In this document: piece after piece, positions 5,914 to 14,943 of the stretch
How the letters are laid out: every line of letters begins with the position of its first letter
Numbering within the stretch: position 1 is the first letter of the stretch
Source of the DNA: a virus
Length of the DNA stretch: 27,147 nucleotides
IMG/VR virus record: IMGVR_UViG_3300017769_002310
Coordinates: 1-27,147 of that record
Reading direction: 5' to 3' (one strand)
Translations under genes and position numbers: made by a program
The notes under the pieces: model-generated
Database searches by the model: none
Told to the model about the DNA's origin: nothing
The model's input: only the letters and a program-made list of their open reading frames with translations

Positions 5914-6503
5914 TGAAAAGTCCTTTTTATTTTATAATAGAACCTAAGGGTGAAAGGTATAATAATGCTAAAAAAGTTGGCGATAAAGAATTAATACTAA
6001 ATACTGAAATATCAAATTACGAGTTTATAAATAGGCAGGGTATAGTTAAGTCTATACCCTTAGCCTATAAAACAGATATACAAGTCGGTGACGAGCTAAT
6101 AGTTAATCACAATGTTTTTCGTAGATGGAATGATGTTAAAGGTAGAGAAAAAAATAGTAGAAGTTTTATAGATGAAAAAACTTATTTAGTACAACCAGAT
6201 CAAGTATACGCATACAAACGCTCTTTAGATTGGAAACCTGTTGAGGGCTTTTGTTTTGTAAAACCTTTAAAAAACGACTGGAAGTATAGCTTAAACCCTG
6301 AAAAACCACTGGCTGGTATGATTAAGTACAGCAGTAATTATCTTAAAGAAGGCGATATAGTAGGCTTTACACCAAATGATGAATATGAGTTTGTCATTAA
6401 TAACGAGAGGTTGTATAGGATAATGAATAAATATATTACAATTAAATATGAACACGAAGGAAACAAAGAAACTTATAATACAAGCTGGGCACAGGGCAGT
6501 TGA
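5913..6503 (+). CDS. Tandem GroES-like (double Cpn10-type) protein
   Basis: A 196-residue protein that seems to hold two GroES-like folds. The first half (4-103) starts with FYFIIEPKG, has a loop and strand like a mobile-loop region (KVGDKELILNTE), then RQGIVKSIPLA, VGDELIVNHN (58-67) and a closing VYAYKR. The second half (107-180) repeats the order: VEGFCFVKP, LAGMIKYSSN, EGDIVGFTP (146-154) and LYRIMNKYITIKYE. The V/E-G-D-x-hydrophobic element of GroES appears in each half. A docking tripeptide is not obvious, so it may bind GroEL differently or only share the fold. It lies two genes before terminase, after a TAATG coupling. The assignment is by eye and needs a profile search. Confidence 0.55.
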   Translation: MKSPFYFIIEPKGERYNNAKKVGDKELILNTEISNYEFINRQGIVKSIPLAYKTDIQVGDELIVNHNVFRRWNDVKGREKNSRSFIDEKTYLVQPDQVYAYKRSLDWKPVEGFCFVKPLKNDWKYSLNPEKPLAGMIKYSSNYLKEGDIVGFTPNDEYEFVINNERLYRIMNKYITIKYEHEGNKETYNTSWAQGS

Positions 6504-6726
6504 AGAGTTAATAAACGTTGCTAAAGAAAAAATTATAACAAACACCGAAGATGATGTATCTGCCGATAGATTAAAAAACGCTGCAGCAACAAAAAAGTTA
6601 GCTATATTTGATGCGTTTGAAATACTTAACAGAATACAAGAAGAGGAGAATTTGATAGAAGGTAAAATTCCACAAGAAAAAAAGCAAAAAGTATTTAAGG
6701 GTTTTGCTGAAGGAAGATCAAAATGA
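6448..6726 (+). CDS. Candidate small terminase subunit (TerS)
   Basis: A 92-residue, helix-rich protein lying immediately before the large terminase gene (4-base ATGA overlap). Helices are likely at 3-30 and about 38-68 (SADRLKNAAATKKLAIFDAF), ending in a basic FKGFAEGRSK. TerS proteins are small, helical, DNA-binding and encoded just upstream of TerL, so position and build fit, but no helix-turn-helix is clear. The start at 6448 lies 56 bases inside the previous gene; no other in-frame ATG would keep the N-terminal helix, so this long overlap seems real. An alternative is a non-TerS assembly factor. Confidence 0.55.
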   Translation: MNTKETKKLIIQAGHRAVEELINVAKEKIITNTEDDVSADRLKNAAATKKLAIFDAFEILNRIQEEENLIEGKIPQEKKQKVFKGFAEGRSK

Positions 6727-8939
6727 AGTACGAGCAATCACTAATTAAAATAATAGAACCTATTAAACGTACGACTATAACTCGTATGAATAAGGGTAAA
6801 AAATGGAAATATGGATACAGTAAAGAACATGATATTATCGTTATATCAAAAAATGGTACAATTGGTGAAATACTTGAAATACAAAATTTGCGAGTTGCGT
6901 TGCCAAAAAAACCGGTGCAACTGCAGTCTAGCAAAGTAAAAAAGTGGGAAAGACTAGATTATCCAAAAGAACTAAGTAGACTTAAAAATATATTTGACTG
7001 GAGGTCACACCCAGAAAACCAAAAAGAACAATGGTTCGACTATATAGACCAAGAGTTTAAAAATAGAGAAGAAGGGTTTTGGTTTGACAATAGCGGTACG
7101 CCAACATACATAACTGGTAGCCACTACATGTACTTACAGTGGAGTAAAATAGATGTAGGTGCACCAGATTTTAGAGAGGCTAATAGAATATTTTTTATAT
7201 TCTGGGAAGCATGTAAAGCAGATAAACGATGTTACGGTATGTGCTATCTTAAAAACAGACGATCTGGTTTTTCTTTTATGTCATCAGCTGAAACAGTTAA
7301 TTTAGCTACAATATCAAGTGATAGTAGATATGGTATATTATCTAAAAGTGGATCAGACGCTAAAAAAATGTTTACTGACAAAGTTGTACCAATATCAGTT
7401 AATTACCCTTTCTTTTTTAAACCGATTCAAGATGGTATGGATCGACCTAAAACAGAATTAGCATATAGAGTTCCAGCTAGCAAGTTTACAAGAAAAAAAA
7501 TAACTGCTAACGAAAAATTAGAGGAGTTAAAAGGCTTAGACACAACTATAGACTGGAAAAACACTGGAGACAATAGTTATGACGGTGAAAAGCTAGCTTT
7601 ACTAGTACACGATGAAAGTGGTAAATGGGAAAGACCTGATAACATATTAAATAACTGGCGAGTAACAAAAACATGTTTAAGGTTAGGTAGTAGAATTATA
7701 GGTAAGTGTATGATGGGGTCAACATCAAACGCGCTAGACAAAGGAGGTAATAACTTTAAAAAACTATACAATGATTCAGACGTTACTCAAAGAAACAGGA
7801 ATGGACAAACAAAGTCTGGCTTGTATTCTCTCTTTATCCCAATGGAATGGAACTACGAAGGATTTATTGATGAATACGGACATCCAGTATTTAATAATCC
7901 AGATAATGATGTATACGGACCAGACGGAGAGTTAATTGATTATGGTATTATTGATCACTGGAACAACGAGGCCGACGGCTTAAAAAATGATCAAGACGCT
8001 TTAAACGAATTTTATAGACAATTTCCAAGAACTACTGAACATGCTTTTAGAGATGAGGCAAAAAACAGTATATTTAATCTAGTAAAAATATACGAGCAAA
8101 TAGATTACAACGAAGAAATGAACAGGTCTATTGGTTATAGTAAGGGAAACTTCCAATGGGTGAATGGTATTAAAGATACTCAAGTAATATTCTATCCAGA
8201 TCCAAAAGGTAGATTTAACGTAACGTGGACACCTGGTGTTGAACTACAAAACAAAGTTTTAGTTAAAAACGGTGTTAGATACCCTGGTAACGAACATATG
8301 GGTGCTTTTGGCTGTGATAGTTATGATATATCAGGAACTGTAGATGGTAAAGGCTCTAAAGGAGCTTTACACGGCTTAACTAAGTTTAGTATGGAAAACG
8401 CACCAGCTAACCAGTTTTTTTTAGAGTATATAGCTAGACCACAAACAGCTGATATATTTTTTGAAGACGTTTTGATGGCTCTAGTGTTTTATGGGATGCC
8501 GTTATTATGTGAAAATAACAAACCACGTTTATTGTATTATTTAAGAAGAAGAGGTTATAGGGGTTACAGTATGAATAGACCAGATAAATCATGGAATAAA
8601 CTTTCTGTAACTGAAAAAGAAATAGGTGGTATACCAAACTCAAGCGAAGATATAAAGCAAGCACACGCTGCTGCAATTGAAATGTATATACAAAGCCATG
8701 TTGGAAAAGTAAACGAAGATACTTATGGTAACATGTATTTCAACAGAACTTTAAACGATTGGAGTGGGTTTGATATAAATAAACGAACAAAATACGATGC
8801 CACTATAAGTAGTGGTTTGGCGGTTATGGCTTGTAACAGACATCTGTACAAACCAAACCCAAATCTTGAAAAACAAAAATTAAACATTAATATATCACGT
8901 TACAGCAATGATGGTTTCGTGTCAAAAATAATAAAATAA
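6723..8939 (+). CDS. terL: Terminase large subunit (packaging ATPase and nuclease)
   Basis: A 738-residue motor that pumps and cuts phage DNA at the portal. In the ATPase, the P-loop position reads NRRSGFS (178-184), a non-canonical Walker A without the usual GKT/S. Walker B is LLVHDES with D297 and catalytic E298. A coupling-type motif lies at GSTSN (332-336), and FPRTTEHAF (434-442) matches the conserved linker before the nuclease. The RNase H-like nuclease has candidate metal ligands D532 and D535 (CDSYD), E597 (LCENN) and D692 (YDATISSG). The protein is somewhat longer than typical TerL because of an N-terminal extension of about 120 residues. The portal gene follows by 6 bases. The Walker A form resembles that of Bacteroidota phage terminases as I remember them. 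Confidence 0.88.
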   Translation: MKYEQSLIKIIEPIKRTTITRMNKGKKWKYGYSKEHDIIVISKNGTIGEILEIQNLRVALPKKPVQLQSSKVKKWERLDYPKELSRLKNIFDWRSHPENQKEQWFDYIDQEFKNREEGFWFDNSGTPTYITGSHYMYLQWSKIDVGAPDFREANRIFFIFWEACKADKRCYGMCYLKNRRSGFSFMSSAETVNLATISSDSRYGILSKSGSDAKKMFTDKVVPISVNYPFFFKPIQDGMDRPKTELAYRVPASKFTRKKITANEKLEELKGLDTTIDWKNTGDNSYDGEKLALLVHDESGKWERPDNILNNWRVTKTCLRLGSRIIGKCMMGSTSNALDKGGNNFKKLYNDSDVTQRNRNGQTKSGLYSLFIPMEWNYEGFIDEYGHPVFNNPDNDVYGPDGELIDYGIIDHWNNEADGLKNDQDALNEFYRQFPRTTEHAFRDEAKNSIFNLVKIYEQIDYNEEMNRSIGYSKGNFQWVNGIKDTQVIFYPDPKGRFNVTWTPGVELQNKVLVKNGVRYPGNEHMGAFGCDSYDISGTVDGKGSKGALHGLTKFSMENAPANQFFLEYIARPQTADIFFEDVLMALVFYGMPLLCENNKPRLLYYLRRRGYRGYSMNRPDKSWNKLSVTEKEIGGIPNSSEDIKQAHAAAIEMYIQSHVGKVNEDTYGNMYFNRTLNDWSGFDINKRTKYDATISSGLAVMACNRHLYKPNPNLEKQKLNINISRYSNDGFVSKIIK

Positions 8940-8945
8940 GAATAT

Positions 8946-11291
8946 ATGGCTGAGTCAGTACATGTTAACTTTCCTTCTCAAGTTGTAAGCGACTTGGAAA
9001 AAATGAGCTATGATTATGGTTTAAAAATAGCTAGGGCTATTGAGCAAGAGTGGTTCAATGGTACACATTCCAATAAATACTATGACGCTCAATCAAAGTT
9101 CCACAAACTAAGACTATATGCACGTGGAGAACAATCAATACAAAAATATAAAGATGAGTTATCTATTAATGGTGATTTGTCTTATCTTAATTTAGACCGG
9201 AAGCCAATACCTATTATACCTAAGTTTGTAGATATAGTTGTTAATGGTATGTCCGAAAGAATGTTTAGCGTAAAGGCTTATTCGCAAGATCAGTATGGTG
9301 TTAGTAAAAGAACTGAGTATATGGAAAAGATGCTTAGAGATATGCAAACTAAAGTTTTTAACGACCAAGCAGCTGCTGGTATGAGTATGAACCTTTATGA
9401 AACAGATCCTGACGTGTTACCAGAAACAGAAGAGGAGTTAGCGTTACACATGCAGTTAACATATAAACAAAATGTAGAAATAGCCGAGGAGCAAGCGATA
9501 AATAGCTTATTAGATGGTAGCAACTACGATTTAACAAGAAGAAGATTATTGTATGACCTAACAGTACTAGGTATTGGTTGTGTAAAAACAAACTTTAATT
9601 TTAGCGAAGGTGTTACTGTTGAGTATGTTGATCCAGCTAACTTAATATACTCATATACTGACTCTCCTTATTTTGAAGATATATATTATGTTGGTGAAGT
9701 TAAAACAATACCAATACCAGAGCTTGTTAGACAGTTTCCTAATCTAACGCAATCTGACTTAGAGGGTATAAACAAAAGCGCTAAAAGACCTAGTGGTAGA
9801 TATACTTTTAGAGAAACTTCTGACAAAAACAAAGTACAAATACTATATTTTAATTACAAAACATATAGTCATGACACTTACAAAGTAAAAGAAACAGGTA
9901 CTGGCGCTGAAAAAGCTATTGAAAAACAAGACACATTTGACCCACCGTCAAACAATGAAGGTAGTTACTATAGATTACAAAGAGCTGTTGAGTGTGTATA
10001 TGAAGGTGCTTTGATATTAGGTACTGACAAGTTATTAGCTTGGAATAAGTGTGAAAACATGATACGTGATAAGAGTGATTTTAACAGAGTTAAAATGAAC
10101 TATAGTATTGTAGCACCAAGAATGTATAACGGTCAAATAGAAAGCACTGTAAGCAGAATTACTGGCTTTGCCGATATGATACAACTAACTCATTTAAAAC
10201 TTCAACAGGTGATGTCTAAAATGGTTCCTGATGGAGTTTACTTAGATGCTGATGGTTTAGCTGAAATAGACTTAGGTAATGGTACAAATTATAATCCACA
10301 AGAAGCTTTAAACATGTTCTTCCAAACAGGTTCTGTTATTGGTAGATCAATGACTTCTGAAGGAGACCCTAACGCTGGTAAAGTTCCAATACAACAAATA
10401 GCAAATGGCTCTAACAATGGTAAGTTACAAAGTTTAATACAAACTTACAACTACTACCTGCAGATGATTAGAGATACAACCGGTCTTAATGAAGCTAGAG
10501 ATGGTAGTGTGCCTGATGCAAGAGCTTTGGTTGGTGTTCAAAAACTAGCTGCAGCCAACTCTAACGTTGCAACAAGACATATATTAGACTCATCGATGTT
10601 TATCACAGCTGAAATAGCAGAAAAGTTATCTTTAAGAATATCTGATATACTAGAATACTCACCAACAAAAGATGCTTTTATACAAGCTGTAGGTGCACAC
10701 AACGTAGCAACATTAAAAGAAATGTCTGAGTTACACTTATATGACTTTGGTATATTCTTAGAATTAGAGCCTGATGAAGAGCAAAAACAATTACTTGAAA
10801 ATAACATACAAACAGCTTTAGCTCAAAAATTAATTGATTTAGATGATGCTATAGACGTTAGAGAGGTCAGAAGTGTTAGATTAGCAAATCAATTGTTAAA
10901 GTTAAAAAGAAAAAAGAAAGCTGAAAAAGATCAGCAAATGCAACAACAAAATATTCAAGCACAAGCAAAGGCTAATGCAGATCAACAACAAGCAGCGGCA
11001 CAAACGGAAATGCAAAAGAACCAAGCAAAAACAGCTTCAGAGATACAGGTAGAAACTGCACAAGCTAAGTTTAAAATGCAGTATTTACAAGAGGAAGTAA
11101 GGTTGAAAAAAGAGTTGATGCAATATGAGTTTGAATTAAACACTCAGTTGAAAGAAAAAGAAAACAAAAGTAAAGAAAATATTGAGACCATGAAACAAAC
11201 TGGTAAAGAGACTAAAAAGTTTGAATCTTCAGGTAATGATATACTAGGGGGTGGACTAGGTCTTGATAAATTTAACCCAAAGATTAATTAA
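8946..11291 (+). CDS. Portal protein
   Basis: A 781-residue protein, the size of podovirus-type (P22/T7-like) portals, lying directly after TerL and before scaffold and capsid. It has a helical N-terminus, a mixed core and a conserved-looking segment TGLNEARDGS with PDARALVG (about 510-530) seen in portals near the tunnel region. After about residue 655 it becomes a long Gln/Lys/Glu-rich helix (QQMQQQNIQAQAKAN, AAQTEMQKNQ), presumably the C-terminal barrel or coiled-coil crown that projects into the capsid. Twelve copies should form the DNA channel, the terminase dock and the base for neck proteins. It ends in a glycine-rich GGGLGLDKFN. Confidence 0.85.
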   Translation: MAESVHVNFPSQVVSDLEKMSYDYGLKIARAIEQEWFNGTHSNKYYDAQSKFHKLRLYARGEQSIQKYKDELSINGDLSYLNLDRKPIPIIPKFVDIVVNGMSERMFSVKAYSQDQYGVSKRTEYMEKMLRDMQTKVFNDQAAAGMSMNLYETDPDVLPETEEELALHMQLTYKQNVEIAEEQAINSLLDGSNYDLTRRRLLYDLTVLGIGCVKTNFNFSEGVTVEYVDPANLIYSYTDSPYFEDIYYVGEVKTIPIPELVRQFPNLTQSDLEGINKSAKRPSGRYTFRETSDKNKVQILYFNYKTYSHDTYKVKETGTGAEKAIEKQDTFDPPSNNEGSYYRLQRAVECVYEGALILGTDKLLAWNKCENMIRDKSDFNRVKMNYSIVAPRMYNGQIESTVSRITGFADMIQLTHLKLQQVMSKMVPDGVYLDADGLAEIDLGNGTNYNPQEALNMFFQTGSVIGRSMTSEGDPNAGKVPIQQIANGSNNGKLQSLIQTYNYYLQMIRDTTGLNEARDGSVPDARALVGVQKLAAANSNVATRHILDSSMFITAEIAEKLSLRISDILEYSPTKDAFIQAVGAHNVATLKEMSELHLYDFGIFLELEPDEEQKQLLENNIQTALAQKLIDLDDAIDVREVRSVRLANQLLKLKRKKKAEKDQQMQQQNIQAQAKANADQQQAAAQTEMQKNQAKTASEIQVETAQAKFKMQYLQEEVRLKKELMQYEFELNTQLKEKENKSKENIETMKQTGKETKKFESSGNDILGGGLGLDKFNPKIN

Positions 11292-11308
11292 TTATATAAT
11301 ATTTTATT

Positions 11309-12508
11309 ATGGAAGAAAACAAAAATGATGCAGTTGCAAAAACTGTAGAACAACCCGTTGTAAATAATGAGGTTGGAAAACAAAAAGTAAAAAAACGTAG
11401 GAAAGTTTTAAAGCAAAACGAACCTGTAACAAAAGTAGATTTAAGTAAAAAACCAGAAACCAAAGAAGATGAAACTAAAAAAGATAACCCTATCGACGAG
11501 GGAGTGGTTAGAGTCGATGAAAATGCCAATGCCACAGAAGAACAAAAAGAAGTACAGCCGGAAACAGAAGCACAAGAAACTCCAGTATTAGAAGAGATTA
11601 TTGAAGAAGAAGTTAAAAAAGAAACAGAAGAATTAACTGAAAAAGTTGAAGAAGCTGTTGCTGAAGCTGAAAAAACTGGAGAACAACTTCCTGAAAACAT
11701 TCAAAAACTTATGAGTTTTATGGAAGACACAGGTGGTGATATAAATGATTATGTAAACCTTAATAAAGATTATTCTGATATGGATAATTTAACTGCTTTA
11801 AAGGAATACTATAAACAGACAAAACCACATTTAACTTCTGAAGAGGTAGACTTTATCATGGAAGATAAATTTTCGTATGACGAAGAACTTGATGAAGAAA
11901 AAGATATTAAAAGAAAAAAATTAGCGCTTAAAGAGCAAGTTGCCGACGCTAAAAACCACCTGGACGGGTTAAAGTCCAAATACTATCAAGAGATCAAGGC
12001 TGGGTCAAAGTTGACCAAGGAACAACAAAAAGCCGTTGATTTTTTTAATAGATATGACAAGGAGTCAAAAGCAAATCAAAAAGTTGCTAAAGAACAAAAA
12101 GATGTATTTTTAAATAAAACTAATAATTTATTTAGTGAAAGCTTTAAAGGCTTTGACTACAGTGTTGGTGATAAAAAATACAGATTTAATGTTAAGAATG
12201 TAAATGAAGTAAAAGAAAGCCAAAGTGATATTAATAATTTTGTCAAAAAGTTTTTGAATAAAAATAATCAAATGTCAGATGCTGCGGGTTATCACAAGTC
12301 TTTGTTTACGGCAATGAATCCTGATGCTGTTGCAAGACACTTTTACGAGCAAGGTAAAGCAGATGCTATAAAAGACAGGGTAGCTAGAGATAAAAACATA
12401 AATGTTAATCCTAGAGGCTCACATGACCAAGCTCAATTAGGAGGTCTTAAATTTAAAGTATTAGGTAATAATGCTAGCGACTTTAAAGTTAAAATACGTA
12501 AAAAATAA
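11309..12508 (+). CDS. Probable capsid scaffolding protein
   Basis: A 399-residue, highly charged protein between portal and major capsid genes, the standard scaffold position. The first 45 residues are basic (KQKVKKRRKVLK), followed by a long acidic and probably disordered stretch (about 50-130, for example EEIIEEEVKKETEE). The middle has coiled-coil helices and the basic C-terminus ends DFKVKIRKK. Scaffolds are typically helical, charged and end in a basic helix that binds capsid protein. There is no protease motif. The ATG at 11309 follows an A/T-rich leader 17 bases after the portal stop. Assigned by position and composition; a head decoration or internal protein is the alternative. Confidence 0.65.
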   Translation: MEENKNDAVAKTVEQPVVNNEVGKQKVKKRRKVLKQNEPVTKVDLSKKPETKEDETKKDNPIDEGVVRVDENANATEEQKEVQPETEAQETPVLEEIIEEEVKKETEELTEKVEEAVAEAEKTGEQLPENIQKLMSFMEDTGGDINDYVNLNKDYSDMDNLTALKEYYKQTKPHLTSEEVDFIMEDKFSYDEELDEEKDIKRKKLALKEQVADAKNHLDGLKSKYYQEIKAGSKLTKEQQKAVDFFNRYDKESKANQKVAKEQKDVFLNKTNNLFSESFKGFDYSVGDKKYRFNVKNVNEVKESQSDINNFVKKFLNKNNQMSDAAGYHKSLFTAMNPDAVARHFYEQGKADAIKDRVARDKNINVNPRGSHDQAQLGGLKFKVLGNNASDFKVKIRKK

Positions 12509-12539
12509 ATAAATAATTAATTTTAAAAATAAATAGAAA

Positions 12540-14060
12540 ATGGCAATTACAATGACACCTGGTGGGTCGTTAAATAGCGTGCCAGCAATGAATCAACAAG
12601 CGTTAACTACTAACTATATTGATTTCACTGCTACTGCAACTGCAGGTTGGGCGCAACAATACTTACCAGATTTAATGGAAGAAGAAGCTGAGGTTTTTGG
12701 AAACAGAACTATCGGTGGATTTTTAGAAATGGTCGGAGCTGAAGAAGCAATGTCCGCTGATCAAGTAGTCTGGTCAGAACAAGGAAGACTACACATATCA
12801 TACCAAGGTAACTTACAAAGATCATCACCTACTGGTACTTTTAACTTTATATTCATCAAAGATATTGACGGAAATTTTGTTAATGGTACTAATGGAGCTG
12901 CTGGTGCTTCTGCCGCTACTGATGTAGCTGTAAGAATTGGTGACTTAGTTATTTTATCTGACGCTGATGCAACTATAAAAGGTTATGTAACAGCTGTTGG
13001 TACTACTAGTATTGGTTCACCTGGGGTGTTACACGCTTCATGTACTGTACAACCTTTAACTGATAATGGTACTGGATTTGCAACTGTTACTGCTGCAAAC
13101 GATAATGTTACTTGTGGATTAATGGTTTATGGTTCTGAGTATGGAAAAGGTACTACTGGTAGAACTACTGCTAACAAGCCACAGTTTAAGTCTTTTACTA
13201 ACAAGCCTGTTATAATCAAAGATATGTATGAGGTTTCAGGATCTGATGCATCTCAAATTGGTTGGGTTGAAGTTACTGGTGAAGATGGGCAAAACGGTTA
13301 CTTATGGTACTTAAAAGCTGCTGGTGATACTAGAGCTCGTTTTACTGATTATTTAGAAATGGTTATGGTAGAGCATGAAAGTGCTACTCAAACTGTAACT
13401 TCTCATCTATCTAACACTTTAACTGGTTCTGAAGGTTTATTTGCTGCTATCAAAAACAGAGGTAATGCTTATGATGGTTTACTTGCAACTGCAACTTCAG
13501 CACAAGCTTTAGGTGACTTTGATGCAATATTAAAAGAGTTTGACAAGCAAGGAGCTATTGAAGAATACATGATATTCGCTGATAGAGATCTTATGTTAAC
13601 TGTTGACGATATGCTTGGTGGATTAAACCCTCACTCAACTGGTGGTTTATCTTTCGGTGTATTTGATAACTCTGAGGATATGGCATTAAATTTAGGTTTC
13701 TCTGGTTTCAGAAGAGGTTCTTATGACTTCTACAAAACTGACTGGAAATACTTAAACGATGTATCTACAAGAGGTGGTATTAAAGATGTTGATAATCACA
13801 TCAGAGGGGTGTTTATTCCTGCTGGTACTACTACTGTGTACGATCAGTCATTAGGTAAAAACCTAAAAAGACCTTTCTTACACGTAAGATACAGAGCTTC
13901 TAATATGGAAGACAGACGTTTCAAAACTTGGACTACTGGTTCAGTTGGAGCTGCTACTTCTGATTTAGATGCGATGGAAATGCATTTCTTATCTGAAAGA
14001 TGTTTAGTTACTCAAGGTGCTAACAACTTTATGCTAATTGAAGCAACAGGTACTTACTAG
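12540..14060 (+). CDS. Major capsid protein
   Basis: A 506-residue protein, probably of the HK97 fold, that builds the icosahedral shell. Supporting evidence is its place after portal and scaffold, its balanced composition with many Gly/Thr/Ala, a start with an optimal A-rich leader (AAATAGAAA), and a strong terminator right after its stop, as expected for the most expressed late gene. The N-terminal region (residues 24-60) includes helix-like WAQQYLPDLMEEEAEVFG, resembling the N-arm of such proteins, and the C-terminal third carries FLHVRYRASNMEDRRFKTW. A Thr/Ala/Gly-rich region around 110-200 could be a surface insertion domain. It is a likely client of the phage chaperonin (inference). Confidence 0.82.
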   Translation: MAITMTPGGSLNSVPAMNQQALTTNYIDFTATATAGWAQQYLPDLMEEEAEVFGNRTIGGFLEMVGAEEAMSADQVVWSEQGRLHISYQGNLQRSSPTGTFNFIFIKDIDGNFVNGTNGAAGASAATDVAVRIGDLVILSDADATIKGYVTAVGTTSIGSPGVLHASCTVQPLTDNGTGFATVTAANDNVTCGLMVYGSEYGKGTTGRTTANKPQFKSFTNKPVIIKDMYEVSGSDASQIGWVEVTGEDGQNGYLWYLKAAGDTRARFTDYLEMVMVEHESATQTVTSHLSNTLTGSEGLFAAIKNRGNAYDGLLATATSAQALGDFDAILKEFDKQGAIEEYMIFADRDLMLTVDDMLGGLNPHSTGGLSFGVFDNSEDMALNLGFSGFRRGSYDFYKTDWKYLNDVSTRGGIKDVDNHIRGVFIPAGTTTVYDQSLGKNLKRPFLHVRYRASNMEDRRFKTWTTGSVGAATSDLDAMEMHFLSERCLVTQGANNFMLIEATGTY

Positions 14061-14072
14061 TACTAATTAATT

Positions 14073-14103
14073 AAAGCCGGGACTTCGGTCTCGGCTTTTA
14101 TTT
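14073..14103 (+). terminator. Strong intrinsic terminator with UUCG tetraloop after the capsid gene
   Basis: AAAGCCGGGAC (14073-14083) pairs with GTCTCGGCTTT (14088-14098) in an 11-bp stem with one G-T wobble, closed by the extra-stable C(TTCG)G loop at 14084-14087 and followed by TTTTATTT (the stem's last three T plus TATTT). It lies 12 bases after the capsid stop and would end or attenuate high-level head-gene transcription and protect its 3' end. Confidence 0.9.
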
Positions 14104-14127
14104 ACTAATCTTATTATATATTATATT

Positions 14128-14886
14128 ATGGAAAAAACAAAAAAAGAAAAACCTCAAGTAAAAAAAGATACTTGGGAAATAAAAAATAGAACTTACGTTC
14201 TAAAAAATATGTCACCTCTTGGTTACCATTTAAGATCTACACAATTGTATTACTTTGATGAAGAGAAGGGTTATGAAAGAGAAATATGTTATTCAAGAAA
14301 TCAAAAAACAGTATTTATTGATGAAATGAAAGGTGATATTAGATATGGTCATGTTTGGTTTAGAGATGGGGCGTTATACGTTCCAAAATCAAACGTAACA
14401 TTACAAAAATTTTTATCACTATATCATCCGCAAAGAAACAAAAAATACTTTGAAGTTGACACTGTAAAAGAAGCTCAAGATCAAGTTGAAGATATAATGC
14501 TAGAAATAGAAGCTTTAAACGTAGCTCAAAACTTAGACGTTGAGCAAATGGAAGCTATTATGCGAGTTGAAAAAGGTTCTGCTGTTAACAAAATGAGTAC
14601 AAAAGAACTTAAAAGAGACTTGTTAATACTTGCAAAAACTAGACCAGAGATGTTTATGGATTTAGCTCAAGATGATAATGTTCAACTTAGAAATGTTGGT
14701 ATTAAAGCTGTTGAAGCTAAAATAATAAACTTATCACAAGATCAACGAACATTTACTTGGGGTTCTAATGATAGAAAACTAATGAACGTACCGTTTGATG
14801 AAAACCCTTACTCAGCTTTAGCCGCTTGGTTTAAAACTGATGAAGGAGTTGAGATTTTTTCTCAAATTGAAAAAAGATTAAAATAA
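14128..14886 (+). CDS. Hypothetical protein between capsid and neck genes
   Basis: A 252-residue soluble protein I cannot assign. Its first half is beta-rich with aromatic residues (YHLRSTQLYYFDEEKGYE, VWFRDGALYVP); from about 108 it becomes helical and acidic, with EAQDQVEDIMLEIEALN and a Lys/Leu-rich stretch KELKRDLLILAKTRPEMF. It lies between the capsid terminator and a second hairpin, so it may be expressed at a level different from the capsid gene. The A/T leader TATATTATATT precedes ATG. Its location suggests a head-completion, decoration or head-tail joining role. Confidence 0.6.
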   Translation: MEKTKKEKPQVKKDTWEIKNRTYVLKNMSPLGYHLRSTQLYYFDEEKGYEREICYSRNQKTVFIDEMKGDIRYGHVWFRDGALYVPKSNVTLQKFLSLYHPQRNKKYFEVDTVKEAQDQVEDIMLEIEALNVAQNLDVEQMEAIMRVEKGSAVNKMSTKELKRDLLILAKTRPEMFMDLAQDDNVQLRNVGIKAVEAKIINLSQDQRTFTWGSNDRKLMNVPFDENPYSALAAWFKTDEGVEIFSQIEKRLK

Positions 14887-14897
14887 TCTAACTGTAG

Positions 14898-14925
14898 TGG
14901 TGATCGCCCTGCGGGGCGATTACTA
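14898..14925 (+). other. Stable G/C hairpin without a T-run
   Basis: ATCGCCC (14903-14909) and GGGCGAT (14914-14920) form a perfect 7-bp stem around TGCG. TGGTG/TACTA extends it to 12 pairs with two wobbles (14898-14925). No T-run follows on either strand, so it is more likely an RNA-processing or stability element, or a factor-dependent terminator, than a standard intrinsic one. Confidence 0.6.
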
Positions 14926-14943
14926 ACTACTAATAAAAAAAAT

